Assembly (NCBI RefSeq): GCF_014197795.1 | Contig: NZ_JACIGI010000008.1 | Span: 62,001-126,000, forward strand | Direction: 5' to 3' | DNA: 64,000 nt | Source: Roseospira goensis | GTDB taxonomy: Bacteria > Pseudomonadota > Alphaproteobacteria > Rhodospirillales > Rhodospirillaceae | In this document: positions 1 through 8,610 of the stretch, one piece after another | How the letters are laid out: each line of letters starts with the position of its first letter | Position numbering within the stretch: position 1 is the stretch's first letter | Notes under the pieces: generated by a model | Seen by the model: the letters and a program-made list of their open reading frames with translations, nothing else | What the model was told of the DNA's origin: nothing | Databases searched by the model: none | Position numbers and translations under genes: made by a program

Positions 1-250
1 CCAGGACCGCCGCGGTCTGGGCCATGGCCTCGATGACCAGGACGCCCGGCATCACCGCCATGTTGGGGAAGTGGCCCTGAAAATGAGGCTCGTTGCTGGT
101 GACGTTCTTGACGCCCACGGCACTGTGGTCCAGATGCACATCCACGACCCGGTCCACCATCAGGAACGGGTAGCGATGGGGGATCATATCACGCACACGG
201 TCGGCCTCGATGACCATGCTTTCGTCCTGGACCTTGCCGAAGTCGTCCAT
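1..250 (-). CDS. fabZ: 3-hydroxyacyl-ACP dehydratase FabZ, C-terminus cut by window edge
   Basis: Cytosolic dehydratase of type II fatty-acid synthesis that converts (3R)-hydroxyacyl-ACP to trans-2-enoyl-ACP. Only the first 83 codons are present; the gene runs off position 1. The translation has the hot-dog-fold signatures [11 protein letters not shown] (His25 onward) and [12 protein letters not shown] followed by IEAMAQ. His60 and Glu74 correspond to the catalytic His/Glu pair of the family, with the same 14-residue spacing. It is the last visible gene of the minus-strand envelope block. In many proteobacteria lpxD lies directly upstream; here skp does, after 196 bp without a convincing gene. 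The start is the first ATG of the conserved frame; its Shine-Dalgarno is weak, so a start at Met12 is possible. Identification is firm. Confidence 0.95.
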   Translation of the reverse strand, partial: MDDFGKVQDESMVIEADRVRDMIPHRYPFLMVDRVVDVHLDHSAVGVKNVTSNEPHFQGHFPNMAVMPGVLVIEAMAQTAAVL

Positions 251-446
251 CCCGCTCAAACCTTCCTCGTATCCCCCGGTTTGGGTCCGGGGACTGTCCC
301 ATGGTTCTCCAGCGCGCGGCCTGTCGAGAACCAGGCCGTGGGCGAGCCGGGCCGCCGGCCCGCCACCGTCCTTCATCGCCGCGCCCACCATATATCAGTC
401 GCCGATCAAGACAAGCCTGCGGCCCCCGCTCCCGCCGCGATCTGCC

Positions 447-1058
447 CTAGTTGGCGCCCGCCTGGCCGCTCGCGGACAGCGTGGACGGATCGGGGAAGTC
501 GATCGACGGTAGGCGTTCGTTGAGCCGGGTCAGCACGGCGTCCGTCATTTCCATGCGCGGATCGAACAGCGGCACCTGGGAGCGGTAGAGCACCAGGTTG
601 ATGCCGCGCTCCGCCGCCACCTCGTCGGCGATGGCGGTCACCATCTGCTGGAATTCCGACAGGGCGATCGAAAGGGCGCGCTCCAGCTTGCGGCGGCGCT
701 CGCCCACCCGCTGCTCGAAGGCTGCAACCTTGCCGCGAAAGGCCCGGGCACGCTCTTCCATCTCGGGGGTCGGCGTCTGGTTGGGGCCGATCGCCAGGGT
801 GCGCTGTTCCTCGCGCAGCTTCTGTTCCTCGGCGGCGGTTTCCTTGTTGTAGGTCTCCAGATACGCCTGCCGGTCGCGATCCACCCCCTGCGCGGCGGTG
901 GACTCGCGCTGGATTCGCTGCATGTCGATGATCCCGATGGCCGCGTTCGGAAACGACTCCTGGGCGCGGGCATGGAGCGGCGGCAGCATGGCGGCCAGCG
1001 CCAGCGCGATCAGCAGGGCCGCCAGCGGCCGGCGCGGGACAGGAAACGACGGATGCAT
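447..1058 (-). CDS. skp: OmpH/Skp family periplasmic chaperone
   Basis: Periplasmic holdase chaperone of outer-membrane proteins (OmpH/Skp family), 203 aa. A signal peptide is evident (RRPLAALLIALALAAML followed by HARAQ, cleavage near residue 33). The mature part starts IGIIDMQRIQRES and continues as a charged, heptad-like helix (about residues 60-140, rich in E, K, R and Q), as expected for the tentacle helices. ATG 1058 is chosen because GAGG sits 5 nt upstream; ATG 1061 is immediately adjacent and possible. The longer open frame to 1247 is rejected because it enters a palindromic repeat and lacks coding character. It lies downstream of bamA on the same strand, the usual bamA-skp order, but the two are separated by about 500 bp of repeat DNA that may affect mRNA processing. 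Confidence 0.9.
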   Translation of the reverse strand: MHPSFPVPRRPLAALLIALALAAMLPPLHARAQESFPNAAIGIIDMQRIQRESTAAQGVDRDRQAYLETYNKETAAEEQKLREEQRTLAIGPNQTPTPEMEERARAFRGKVAAFEQRVGERRRKLERALSIALSEFQQMVTAIADEVAAERGINLVLYRSQVPLFDPRMEMTDAVLTRLNERLPSIDFPDPSTLSASGQAGAN

Positions 1059-1554
1059 CATCACCTCGGATCGACGGGGGTTCGACGGGGAGTCAACGGT
1101 GTGGGGGTGGGTGTGGGGGTGTCGGGCCGGCGGGACCGCGGCAGCCCGCCGCCGCGGCACTGTAGAGCCGATGGTTCGAAATTGGAACCGCGCGTTACAG
1201 CCGATTGCGACAAACCGGACTCGTGGCGCGAGTTCGGTATGTCGCAATAGAGCGGAACGCCCGAATACGGACTCGCATGGTGATTTCGAATTCGGGCGTT
1301 CCGCTCTGAAACCAACAGATCGCGCCGATTCACGCTCGAAATCGGCCCCACCCCGGTGGTTCCGACTTCGAGCGATCGGCGCTAATCGGCTGCGACTCTT
1401 CCATTTCGCGCGGAGTCACGTGATCAATCTGGACCATGGCGTGATTCAGTTCGATCACGATCTGCTGATCTGCTGTGGGTCCCCGTGCGCGCATGAGCCA
1501 CGGCGGGACGGTCCAGCCGGGCGGGGGCGGGCGCCGGAGGGATGCGGCCGCGGC
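1059..1554. other. Gene-free interval between bamA and skp
   Basis: This 496-bp gap inside an otherwise tight operon holds no plausible gene. Most of it is the composite palindromic element described at 1196-1460. The stretch 1085-1125 is a G/T-rich run of repeated GTGGG/GTGTGGG units just upstream of skp. No terminator with a T tract is visible. Confidence 0.6.
1196..1460 (+). repeat. Composite palindromic intergenic element, copy 1 (four hairpins)
   Basis: Four successive inverted repeats fill this gap. H1: 19-nt imperfect arms 1204-1222 and 1230-1248, core TTGCGAC/GTCGCAA. H2: perfect 18-bp arms 1249-1266 and 1290-1307. H3: arms 1322-1329 with 1375-1382 and 1336-1345 with 1362-1371. H4: CGTGATC 1419-1425 with GATCACG 1453-1459. 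An outer pair CAGCCGAT 1198-1205 and ATCGGCTG 1385-1392 encloses H1-H3. A second, shorter copy lies in opposite orientation at 10633-10769. Positions 1196-1231 match its reverse complement at 35 of 36 bases, and 1407-1429 at 22 of 23. Copy 2 lacks H2 and H3. The family resembles REP/mosaic intergenic elements, but I do not recognise a named one. Confidence 0.8.
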
Positions 1555-3870
1555 TCAGAAGCGGGATCCGAAGCTGATCCGGAACAGCTCTTCCTCGTCG
1601 TAGGACTGCTTGAGGATCGGGGTCGCAACCTCGACGTTGACGGGCCCGAGCGGGGAGGACCAGAGGACACCGATGCCGATCGACCCGCGCAGCGCGACGT
1701 CGTGGTCCAGGTCCTCGTCCGGGATGCCGTCCGGCTCGCCCGACAGACCCCAGTCGGTGAACACCTTGGCCCCCAGCCCCAACTCCTCAGGCAGGCCGAG
1801 GGGGAACCGGACCTCCAGGCTGCCGTCGGCCATCCAGTTGCCGCCGAGGGCATCGTCCGTGGCCGTGTCGCGCGGCGCAGCGCCCGAGGGCGCGAAACCG
1901 CGCAGGTTGTTGCCGCCCAGGAAATAGCGGTGGCGGATCGAGACGTCCTCGCCCAGTCCGAGGATGTAGCCCACATGGCCGCGCACCCCGACCACCCATT
2001 CGGGACTCCAGTTCATCTCGTCGCCGAGCGGATAGTGGTAGGAGGCGTCCACGTCGGTGCGCAGGAAGCGGGCATCGCCGCCCAGCCCGGCCAGGTCGTT
2101 GGCGATCTGGAGGCGGTAGCCTTCGGTCGGGATCAGGCGGGAATCGCGCGTGTCGTAGGTGAGCGAGTGCCCGATCATGGACAGCACCTCGACGCCTTCC
2201 TGCTCCTTGATGAACAGGGATGCGTCGTCCTCGACGTCGAAGATGTCCTGGCGTTGCAGCGTGTACTTGAAGTCGTGGCGCCAGCGGCTCGAATAGCGGT
2301 AGCCGAAGCGCAGCGAGGCGCCTTGCAGACGCACCTGGTGGGAGCTTTCGTCCTCCAGGTCGCGCTCGATCGCGAACAGGTCGAAGCCGGCGGAGATCGG
2401 CCGATCCAGGAAGTACGGTTCGGTGAAGCTCAAATCCAGCTCGGTCCGGCGCTCGGCCCAGCTCAGGCGGGCCGATAGGTCCTGACCCCGGCCCAGGAGG
2501 TTGCGCTCCCGCACGCCGACCTCGACCATGGCGCCCAGGTTCGACGACCAGCCGACGCCGAACGACAACTCGCCGGTGGACTGCTCCTCGACCTCGACGT
2601 TGATGACCGTGCGGTCGGGCTTGTCGATGACCGGTTCGTTGGTCACCTCGACGGTCTCGAAGAAGCCCAAGTCGCGGATGCGCTGACGCGAGCGGCGCAG
2701 CTTGGCGGAGTTGAAGGCGTCGCCCTCGACGAGCTGGATCTCGCGGCGGATGACCTCGTCGAGGGTGCGCACGTTGCCCTCGATCTCGATGCGCTCGACG
2801 AACACCCGCGGTCCTTCGCGCACGTCGAAGGTGAGGTTGATGACGTTGGCCTCGCGGTCGCGCTCCACCTGCGGGCGCACATCCACAAAGGCGTAGCCGA
2901 GCGCCCCCACGCTCTGGGTGATGTTCTGGACCGTCTCCTCGATGCGCTCGGCATCGTACCAGTCGCCTTCCTCGATCTCCAGGGACGGCCGCAGCAACTC
3001 GGGCGTCAGGTCCTCCAGCGAGGTCTGGATGTCGACACTGCCGACGCGGTAGCGGTCGCCCTCGTCCACGGTGAAGGTGATGAAGAAGCTCTCGCGGGCC
3101 GGCGTCAGCTCGGCGACGGCCGAGCGCACCTCGAAGTCGGCATAGCCGTTCGACAGGTAGAATCGGCGCAGCAGTTCGCGGTCGAAGGTCAGGCGATCCG
3201 GATCGAAGGTGTCGGAGCTGCTGAGCAGGCGGTACCAGCGTTCTTCCTTGGTGGCGATGACCTCGCGCAGGCTGGAGTCGCTGAAGGCCGTGTTGCCCAC
3301 GAAGGTGATGCGACGCACGTAGGTTGCGGGGCCTTCGTCGATCTCGAACACCAGGTCGACCCGGTTCTGCGGCAGTTCGATGATCTTCGGGTCCACGGCC
3401 ACGGCGTAGCGGCCGGAGCGGCGGTAGACCTCCAGGATCCGCTTGACGTCCTCCTGGACCTTGGCCCGGGTGTAGACCACGCGGGGGCGGAGTTGCACCT
3501 CGCGCGCCAGGGTTTCGTTCTCGATGCGCTTGTTTCCCTCGAAGGCGACCCGGTTGATGATCGGGTTCTCGACCACGACCACGACCAGATCGTTGCCCTC
3601 GCGGCGCAGCGATACGTCGGCGAACAGGCCGGTGCCGAACAGCGCCTTCAGCGACTGGTCGATCGCCTCTCTGTCGAACGAATCGCCTTCCGTGACGCGC
3701 AGGTAGGTGCGGATGGTGTCGGGTTCGATGCGCTGCGCGCCCTCGACCAGAATGCGTTCAACGACAGGCGTTCCCTGGGCGCGCACCAGTCCGGTGCCGC
3801 CGATCAGGGTCATGACGACCACCGCCACCGCAAGCAGCAGCGGGGAGAGACCTGTGCACCGCGCTCTCAA
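1555..3870 (-). CDS. bamA: Outer-membrane protein assembly factor BamA
   Basis: Omp85-family outer-membrane insertase of the BAM complex, 771 aa, the usual length. A signal peptide (LLLAVAVVVMTLIGG, then VRAQG) is followed by five POTRA domains (about residues 35-375; repeated strands such as VERILVEGAQRI, NRVAFEGNKRI, VRRITFVGNTAF, VERIEIEGNVRT). A C-terminal 16-strand barrel ends in aromatic FRISFGSRF, a typical terminal beta-signal. The loop-6 motif reads LRGF (residues NNLRGFAPSG), a mild variant of VRGF. The start is TTG 3870: GGGGGG lies 5 nt upstream. An out-of-frame ATG-CGT-TGA mini-frame overlaps the TTG and is probably not used. It follows rseP with 56 bp of AT-rich spacer, which may hold a separate promoter. 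Confidence 0.96.
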   Translation of the reverse strand: MRARCTGLSPLLLAVAVVVMTLIGGTGLVRAQGTPVVERILVEGAQRIEPDTIRTYLRVTEGDSFDREAIDQSLKALFGTGLFADVSLRREGNDLVVVVVENPIINRVAFEGNKRIENETLAREVQLRPRVVYTRAKVQEDVKRILEVYRRSGRYAVAVDPKIIELPQNRVDLVFEIDEGPATYVRRITFVGNTAFSDSSLREVIATKEERWYRLLSSSDTFDPDRLTFDRELLRRFYLSNGYADFEVRSAVAELTPARESFFITFTVDEGDRYRVGSVDIQTSLEDLTPELLRPSLEIEEGDWYDAERIEETVQNITQSVGALGYAFVDVRPQVERDREANVINLTFDVREGPRVFVERIEIEGNVRTLDEVIRREIQLVEGDAFNSAKLRRSRQRIRDLGFFETVEVTNEPVIDKPDRTVINVEVEEQSTGELSFGVGWSSNLGAMVEVGVRERNLLGRGQDLSARLSWAERRTELDLSFTEPYFLDRPISAGFDLFAIERDLEDESSHQVRLQGASLRFGYRYSSRWRHDFKYTLQRQDIFDVEDDASLFIKEQEGVEVLSMIGHSLTYDTRDSRLIPTEGYRLQIANDLAGLGGDARFLRTDVDASYHYPLGDEMNWSPEWVVGVRGHVGYILGLGEDVSIRHRYFLGGNNLRGFAPSGAAPRDTATDDALGGNWMADGSLEVRFPLGLPEELGLGAKVFTDWGLSGEPDGIPDEDLDHDVALRGSIGIGVLWSSPLGPVNVEVATPILKQSYDEEELFRISFGSRF

Positions 3871-3926
3871 CGCATCCCCCCAAAAACTAAGGTGACACCT
3901 GAATATATTCTCTTAATTCTCTGGCG
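3871..3926 (-). promoter_or_regulatory. AT-rich spacer upstream of bamA, possible promoter
   Basis: This is an abrupt AT-rich island in GC-rich surroundings. It contains the perfect palindrome GAATATATTC (3901-3910) and a short inverted repeat AGGTG-A-CACCT (3890-3900). On the minus strand it supplies TATATT as a possible -10, but I see no good -35. It may allow bamA transcription independent of rseP, or be a regulator site. Low certainty. Confidence 0.3.
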
Positions 3927-5018
3927 TCACCCGTTTATTAGGCGTACGAGATCGTTCCAGGTCACGAACACCATCAGGCCGACGATGAACGCCAGGCCGA
4001 GCCGGAAGCCGTATTCCTGGGCGCGTTCCCCCAGGGGTTCCCCCCGGACCGCCTCGATGGCGTAGAACACCAGATGGCCGCCGTCCAGGACCGGGATCGG
4101 CAGCAGGTTGATGAGCCCCAGATTGACGGACAGGAACGCGGTGAACAACAGCAAGCTGATGACGCCCAGTTCCGCGACCTGCCCCGACATTTGCGCGATG
4201 CGCACCGGACCCCCGAGGTCCTCGGTGCCGCGCTCGCCCGAGATCATCTGTCCAACGGTCACGACCGTTGCCTCGACAAGCTGATAGGCCTGACCGAACG
4301 CGGTCCCCACCGCTTCGATCGGCCCCAACTGGACGATGTCCTGTTCGCTGGCGCTGGCGGTGATGCCCAGCACCGCCTGGCGCCGCACCTCGCCGAGCGC
4401 GTCCTCCACCTCCTGGATGCGCGGCGTCGCGGTCAGGGTCAGCGTCTCCGCGCCGCGCTCGACCGTCAGGGTGAGGGTGGCGCCGTTGGTCAGGGGAATC
4501 CGGTGCTGAAGGTCCTCGAACCGCTGCACCGGCTCGCCATCCACGGCGACGATGCGGTCGCCGGGCTCCAGGCCGGCCTCCGCGGCCGCGCTGTCGGGCT
4601 GCACCGACGCCACCACCGGCGGCGTCACAGCCTGACCGATGGCCCCGTAGACCGCCGCGAAGACGGCAATGGCGAACACCAGGTTGGCCGCCGGCCCGGC
4701 GAACACGATGGCGATACGCTGCCAGACCGACTTGTGATGGAACGAGACCGCCTTTTCGGCCGGCGTCATGTCCTGCCCGTCGGCGGTGGCGCTGCTGGCG
4801 TCGCTGTCGCCGAAAAACTTGACGTAGCCGCCGAGCGGGATGGCCGCGAACTTCCAGCGTGTGCCGTGGCGGTCGTTGAATCCGACCAGCTCGGGGCCGA
4901 AGCCGATGGAGAACACGTCGACGCGCACCTTGTTCCAGCGCGCGACCAGGAAGTGTCCCATCTCATGCACGAACACGACGATGGTCAGGACGACCAGAAA
5001 GGCAATGACGGTCAACAC
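3927..5018 (-). CDS. rseP: Site-2 zinc metalloprotease RseP
   Basis: Inner-membrane intramembrane protease (S2P family) that cleaves anti-sigma factors and remnant signal peptides. The zinc motif HEMGH lies in the first transmembrane segment. The third zinc ligand is in LDGGH near the C-terminal membrane segments, preceded by NLLPIPVLDGGH. One PDZ domain is visible in the middle (PDSAAAEAGLEPGDRIVAVDGEPV), where E. coli RseP has two. Start: GTG 5018, preceded by GGAAAGAG at good spacing, gives the family-like N-terminus MLTVIAFLVVLTIVVFVHEMGH. The frame stays open to GTG 5084, adding 22 basic residues with no family counterpart. It lies between dxr and bamA, the standard proteobacterial order. 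Confidence 0.93.
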   Translation of the reverse strand: MLTVIAFLVVLTIVVFVHEMGHFLVARWNKVRVDVFSIGFGPELVGFNDRHGTRWKFAAIPLGGYVKFFGDSDASSATADGQDMTPAEKAVSFHHKSVWQRIAIVFAGPAANLVFAIAVFAAVYGAIGQAVTPPVVASVQPDSAAAEAGLEPGDRIVAVDGEPVQRFEDLQHRIPLTNGATLTLTVERGAETLTLTATPRIQEVEDALGEVRRQAVLGITASASEQDIVQLGPIEAVGTAFGQAYQLVEATVVTVGQMISGERGTEDLGGPVRIAQMSGQVAELGVISLLLFTAFLSVNLGLINLLPIPVLDGGHLVFYAIEAVRGEPLGERAQEYGFRLGLAFIVGLMVFVTWNDLVRLING

Positions 5019-5132
5019 GGCGATGGGCTCTTTCCTTGGAGCGGCGGTGGAGCGGCGTTTGGCACCCCGCCGCGTGAGCGCCACCCATGATGGCGCCCAT
5101 GATGGCGCCCATGTATGGCGCAGGACGACGGA

Positions 5133-6422
5133 TCAGGCCGCCAGGGCGCCGATCAGGTCGGTGCAGACGGCGCGCGCCTCGCGGTCGGCCTCCAGCACGT
5201 CCTGGAGGCTAGAGAGCGGGCCGCCGCCGGACATGCGGTCGACCGTGCGCGCGACCAGCGACGTGATGTCCAGGAACCCGATGCGGCGCCCCAGGAACGC
5301 GGCCACCGCCACCTCGTTGGCGGCATTGAGGATAGTGGGGCCCGCACCGCCGGCCTTCAAGACGTCGCGCACCAGGGCGAGGGCCGGGAACCGGGTGTCG
5401 TCCGGGGTCTCGAACTGAAGGGTGCCGATGGTGCCCAGGTCGAGGCGCGCGGTCGGGGCCGCCATGCGCTCCGGCCAACCCAGGGTGAAGGCGATCGGGG
5501 TGCGCATGTCGGGGCTGCCGAGCTGGGCCAGCACCGAGCCATCGACGTAGGACACCATGGAGTGGACGACCGACTGCGGATGGATCAGGACCTCGATGCG
5601 GTCGGTCGGCATCGCGAAAATGTGGTGGGCCTCGATGAACTCCAGGCCCTTGTTCATCATGGTGGCGGAGTCCACGGAGATCTTGGCGCCCATCGACCAG
5701 TTGGGATGGGCCACCGCCTGTTCGGGGGTGACGGAGGCCATGGCCTCGCGCGTCCAGGTGCGGAACGGGCCGCCCGAAGCGGTCAGGATGATGCGGTCGA
5801 TGCGCGCCTTCTGGTCGAAGTCGAAGACCTGAAAGATGGCATTGTGCTCGCTGTCCACCGGCAGCAGGGTGGCGCCGTGGGTGGCCACCGCGCGCATGAA
5901 CAGCTCGCCGGCGCAGACCAGGCACTCCTTGTTGGCGAGCGCCACCGTGGCACCGCGGTGCACCGCCTCCAGGGTCGGCTCCAGGCCGGCGGCGCCGACG
6001 ATGGCGGCCATGACCCAGTCGGCCGGGCGCGCCGCCGCCTCGCGCAGCGCCTCCGGTCCCGCCGCCACCTCGGTGTCGGTGCCCGCCAGGGCGGCCTTGA
6101 GGTCGGCGTAGCGGTCCGGATCGGCCACCACGGCCAGACGGGCGGAGAAGCGGCGGGCCTGCTCGGCCAGGGTGTCGACGCGGCCGTTGGCGGTGAGCGC
6201 CTCGACCCTGTAGGCGCCGGGGTTGCGGCCGATCAGGTCCAGCGTGTTGGTGCCGATCGAGCCGGTGGACCCCAGGATGGTGACGGGCCGCGGCCCGTCC
6301 GCCGCCGCGCGTGCTCCCGGTGCTCGGGGCTCCGGCGCCGGTGCCAGCATGGCCACGTCCGTTCCCGATCCGTCCGCCCCGCGCCTTGCCGGTCCCGGAC
6401 CCGCCCCAAGCTTGCCTACCAC
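5133..6422 (-). CDS. dxr: 1-deoxy-D-xylulose 5-phosphate reductoisomerase
   Basis: NADPH-dependent second enzyme of the MEP isoprenoid pathway, making 2-C-methyl-D-erythritol 4-phosphate in the cytosol. The NADPH-binding GSTGSIGTNTLDLI motif is near residue 50, GPFRTW is in the middle, and the metal/substrate motif SVDSATMMNKGLEFIEAH follows. The 429-aa frame is about 30 residues longer than typical owing to an Ala/Pro-rich N-terminal extension. GTG 6422 is preferred because AGGGGG lies 9 nt upstream and it overlaps the cdsA stop by 7 nt, implying coupling. ATG 6350 would give a family-length protein. Part of the uppS-cdsA-dxr-rseP operon. Confidence 0.95.
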   Translation of the reverse strand: MVGKLGAGPGPARRGADGSGTDVAMLAPAPEPRAPGARAAADGPRPVTILGSTGSIGTNTLDLIGRNPGAYRVEALTANGRVDTLAEQARRFSARLAVVADPDRYADLKAALAGTDTEVAAGPEALREAAARPADWVMAAIVGAAGLEPTLEAVHRGATVALANKECLVCAGELFMRAVATHGATLLPVDSEHNAIFQVFDFDQKARIDRIILTASGGPFRTWTREAMASVTPEQAVAHPNWSMGAKISVDSATMMNKGLEFIEAHHIFAMPTDRIEVLIHPQSVVHSMVSYVDGSVLAQLGSPDMRTPIAFTLGWPERMAAPTARLDLGTIGTLQFETPDDTRFPALALVRDVLKAGGAGPTILNAANEVAVAAFLGRRIGFLDITSLVARTVDRMSGGGPLSSLQDVLEADREARAVCTDLIGALAA

Positions 6423-7240
6423 GTCGTGAGTCCCCCTTGCATCAGGAGCACGGCGAGCGCCACAACCGGCGTCGCCGCAATCAGCCCGTCGGCCCGGTCC
6501 AGCAGGCCGCCGTGACCGGGAATCAGGTCGCCGCTGTCCTTGACCCGGAACCGGCGTTTGAAGGCCGATTCAAACAGATCCCCCCCTTGCGACACAATGC
6601 CGAGCACCAGGCCGAAGGCCAGAACCGCTCCCAGGGCCGACGCCCCCAGGGCCAGCGCCACCAGCGTGCCGGCCACGCCGGCGCTGACGACGCCGCCGAT
6701 CAGGCCGGCCCAGGTCTTCTTGGGGCTCACGCGTGGCCACAGCCGCGGTCCCCCGATCTGGCGCCCGAAGGCGTAGGCGGCGATGTCCGTGGTCCACACC
6801 ACGATGAACAGCCACAGGACGGTTTCCCAGCCGGCCTCCAGGCGCACCCAGGCCATGGCGATCGCCGGCAGGCCGATGTACAGGCTGCCCGCCGCCATCC
6901 ACAGCGGGCGGCTGTGTTCCACCCGCACCCGGTACAGCGCCGGCAGCAGTCCGGCCACCGGGACCAGCAGCGACCAGGCGCCCAGCGGCTCGACCATCAA
7001 CGGGGCCACCGTGACCACCACGATCAGGATGGCGCCGCGCCGGCCGCGCCGGCCGCAACAGACGGTGCTCCATTCCCAGGCCATGACGGCGGCGCAGCCG
7101 GCCACCAGGAGATCGAACCATGGCCAGCCCAGCGCCACGGCGGCCAGCACCAGCGGACCCAGCACCAGCGCCGAGACGATTCTCAACCGAAGGGCATCGC
7201 GCCGCGTCGCCTCGCCCATGGGGTCGCAATCCGTGCTCAC
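6416..7240 (-). CDS. cdsA: Phosphatidate cytidylyltransferase CdsA
   Basis: Integral membrane enzyme that makes CDP-diacylglycerol from phosphatidic acid and CTP, the branch point of phospholipid synthesis. It is a 274-aa protein with about seven to eight hydrophobic segments. The family signature near the C-terminus is clear: SPKKTWAGLIGGVVS, then QGGDLFESAFKRRFRVKDSG and LIPGHGGLLDRADGL (catalytic acidic residues). GTG 7240 overlaps the uppS stop in a GTGA junction, which supports this start over the longer frame reaching 7366 inside uppS. ATG 7219 is an alternative. Confidence 0.94.
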   Translation of the reverse strand: MSTDCDPMGEATRRDALRLRIVSALVLGPLVLAAVALGWPWFDLLVAGCAAVMAWEWSTVCCGRRGRRGAILIVVVTVAPLMVEPLGAWSLLVPVAGLLPALYRVRVEHSRPLWMAAGSLYIGLPAIAMAWVRLEAGWETVLWLFIVVWTTDIAAYAFGRQIGGPRLWPRVSPKKTWAGLIGGVVSAGVAGTLVALALGASALGAVLAFGLVLGIVSQGGDLFESAFKRRFRVKDSGDLIPGHGGLLDRADGLIAATPVVALAVLLMQGGLTTW

Positions 7241-7974
7241 ACCGGCACGGCGCCGAAGCGCCGGTGCCGGCTGCGGTAGTCGGCCAGGGCGGCGGCCAGG
7301 TGCTCCTCGGTGAAATCGGGCCAGGCGATGTCCAGGAACACCATTTCGGCATACGCCAGTTGCCACAGCAGGAAGTTGCTGAGGCGCTGCTCGCCGCTGG
7401 TGCGGATCAGCACGTCGGGATCGGGCAGGTCCGGCGCGTACAGCGCCCCGGCCAGCGTGTCCTCGTCGATGCGGGCCGGATCGAGCGTCCCTTCGGCGGC
7501 GGCGGTGGCCAGCCGGCGCGCGGCCCGCGCCAGTTCGGCGCGGCCGCCATAGTTCAGCGCGACCGTCAACTCCAGGCGCCGATTGTCGGCCGTGCGGGCC
7601 TCGGCGTCCTCGATCAGGCGCACGATATCCCCGCTCAGGCGGTCGCGCTCGCCGATGACGCGGAGGCGCACTCCCTCGTCGTCCAACTCCGCCAGTTCGT
7701 TGCGCAGGTACAGCCGCAACAGCCCCATCAGGGCCGAGACCTCGTCGGCCGGGCGGCGCCAGTTCTCCGACGAGAAGCCGAACAGCGTCAGATGCGTCAC
7801 CCCGAGGCGCACGGCGCCGCGCACGCAGGCCCGCACCGCCTCGGCCCCCTTGCGGTGACCGGCGGTGCGCGGCAGGCCCCTGGCCAGCGCCCAGCGGCCA
7901 TTGCCGTCCATGATGACGGCCACATGAAGCGGCGGCGGCGGGGCGTCGGGCTGGGAGGCAACGAGCTGGGACAT
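7237..7974 (-). CDS. uppS: Undecaprenyl diphosphate synthase
   Basis: Cytosolic cis-prenyltransferase (isoprenyl transferase) that extends FPP with IPP to the C55 carrier lipid for peptidoglycan and polysaccharide synthesis. The 245-aa length is typical. The catalytic Asp23 is in VIMDGNGRW. Other family motifs are GHRKGAE, LTLFGFSSENWRRP, NYGGRAEL and the C-terminal LIRTSGEQRLSNFLLWQLAYAE with WPDF. It opens the uppS-cdsA-dxr-rseP run and lies 59 bp after frr on the same strand. The Shine-Dalgarno before ATG 7974 is weak. Confidence 0.96.
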   Translation of the reverse strand: MSQLVASQPDAPPPPLHVAVIMDGNGRWALARGLPRTAGHRKGAEAVRACVRGAVRLGVTHLTLFGFSSENWRRPADEVSALMGLLRLYLRNELAELDDEGVRLRVIGERDRLSGDIVRLIEDAEARTADNRRLELTVALNYGGRAELARAARRLATAAAEGTLDPARIDEDTLAGALYAPDLPDPDVLIRTSGEQRLSNFLLWQLAYAEMVFLDIAWPDFTEEHLAAALADYRSRHRRFGAVPV

Positions 7975-8033
7975 GCGGGGTCCAGACGACGGAAACGCGG
8001 GGATCGCGACGGGCAGGGCGAGCGGGCGACCGC

Positions 8034-8609
8034 TCAGACCTGCATGATCTCCTGCTCCTTGTGGTGCAGGGCCTCGTCCACGTGCTTGATGGCGTCGTCG
8101 GTCAGGGCCTGCACGTCGGAACTGTTCTTCTTGTGTTCATCCTGTGAGATGTCGCCGTCCTTTTCCATCCGCTTCAGATGGTCCATGCCGTCGCGGCGGA
8201 CGTTGCGGATCGCCACGCGGGCCTGTTCGGCGTACTTGCCGGCCACCTTGGTCAGCTCGGTACGGCGCTCCTCGTTCAGCGGCGGGATCGGCACCCGGAT
8301 GGTCTGGCCCTCGCCCGCCGGGTTGAGACCGAGGCCGGCGTCACGGATTGCCTTCTCCACCGCCTTGGCCATGGAGCGGTCCCACACCTGCACGGTCAGC
8401 ATCCGCGGCTCGGGGACGCTAACGTTCGCCACCTGGTTGAGCGGCATGGTCGATCCGTAGGCCTCGACCACCACCGGCTCCAGCAGGCTGGCGTGGGCGC
8501 GGCCGGCGCGCAATCCGGCGAACTCCTTGCGCAGGACTTCCAGCGTGTTGTCCATCCGGTGCTTGAGGTCCTTCTTCAGGGCCGCAGGGTCCGCTGGTTT
8601 GTCACTCAC
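8034..8609 (-). CDS. frr: Ribosome recycling factor
   Basis: RRF splits post-termination ribosomes together with EF-G. The 191-aa product has the conserved core [31 protein letters not shown] in the usual place (residues 18-48). The C-terminal helix contains [22 protein letters not shown]. The start is GTG 8609, with GAGGAG 8 nt upstream and a one-base gap after the pyrH stop. The longer frame to 8729 runs inside pyrH and is rejected. Confidence 0.97.
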   Translation of the reverse strand: MSDKPADPAALKKDLKHRMDNTLEVLRKEFAGLRAGRAHASLLEPVVVEAYGSTMPLNQVANVSVPEPRMLTVQVWDRSMAKAVEKAIRDAGLGLNPAGEGQTIRVPIPPLNEERRTELTKVAGKYAEQARVAIRNVRRDGMDHLKRMEKDGDISQDEHKKNSSDVQALTDDAIKHVDEALHHKEQEIMQV

Positions 8610-8610
8610 G

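Noticed and set aside
1165-1195. tRNA T-loop-like sequence GGTTCGAA
   Set aside because: No acceptor, D or anticodon stem can be built around it; a similar GGTTCGAACC at 56573 was rejected for the same reason. No tRNA was found in the window.
5019-5084. N-terminal 22-residue extension of RseP
   Set aside because: Basic, unlike family N-termini, and a good ribosome site precedes GTG 5018; kept only as an alternative.
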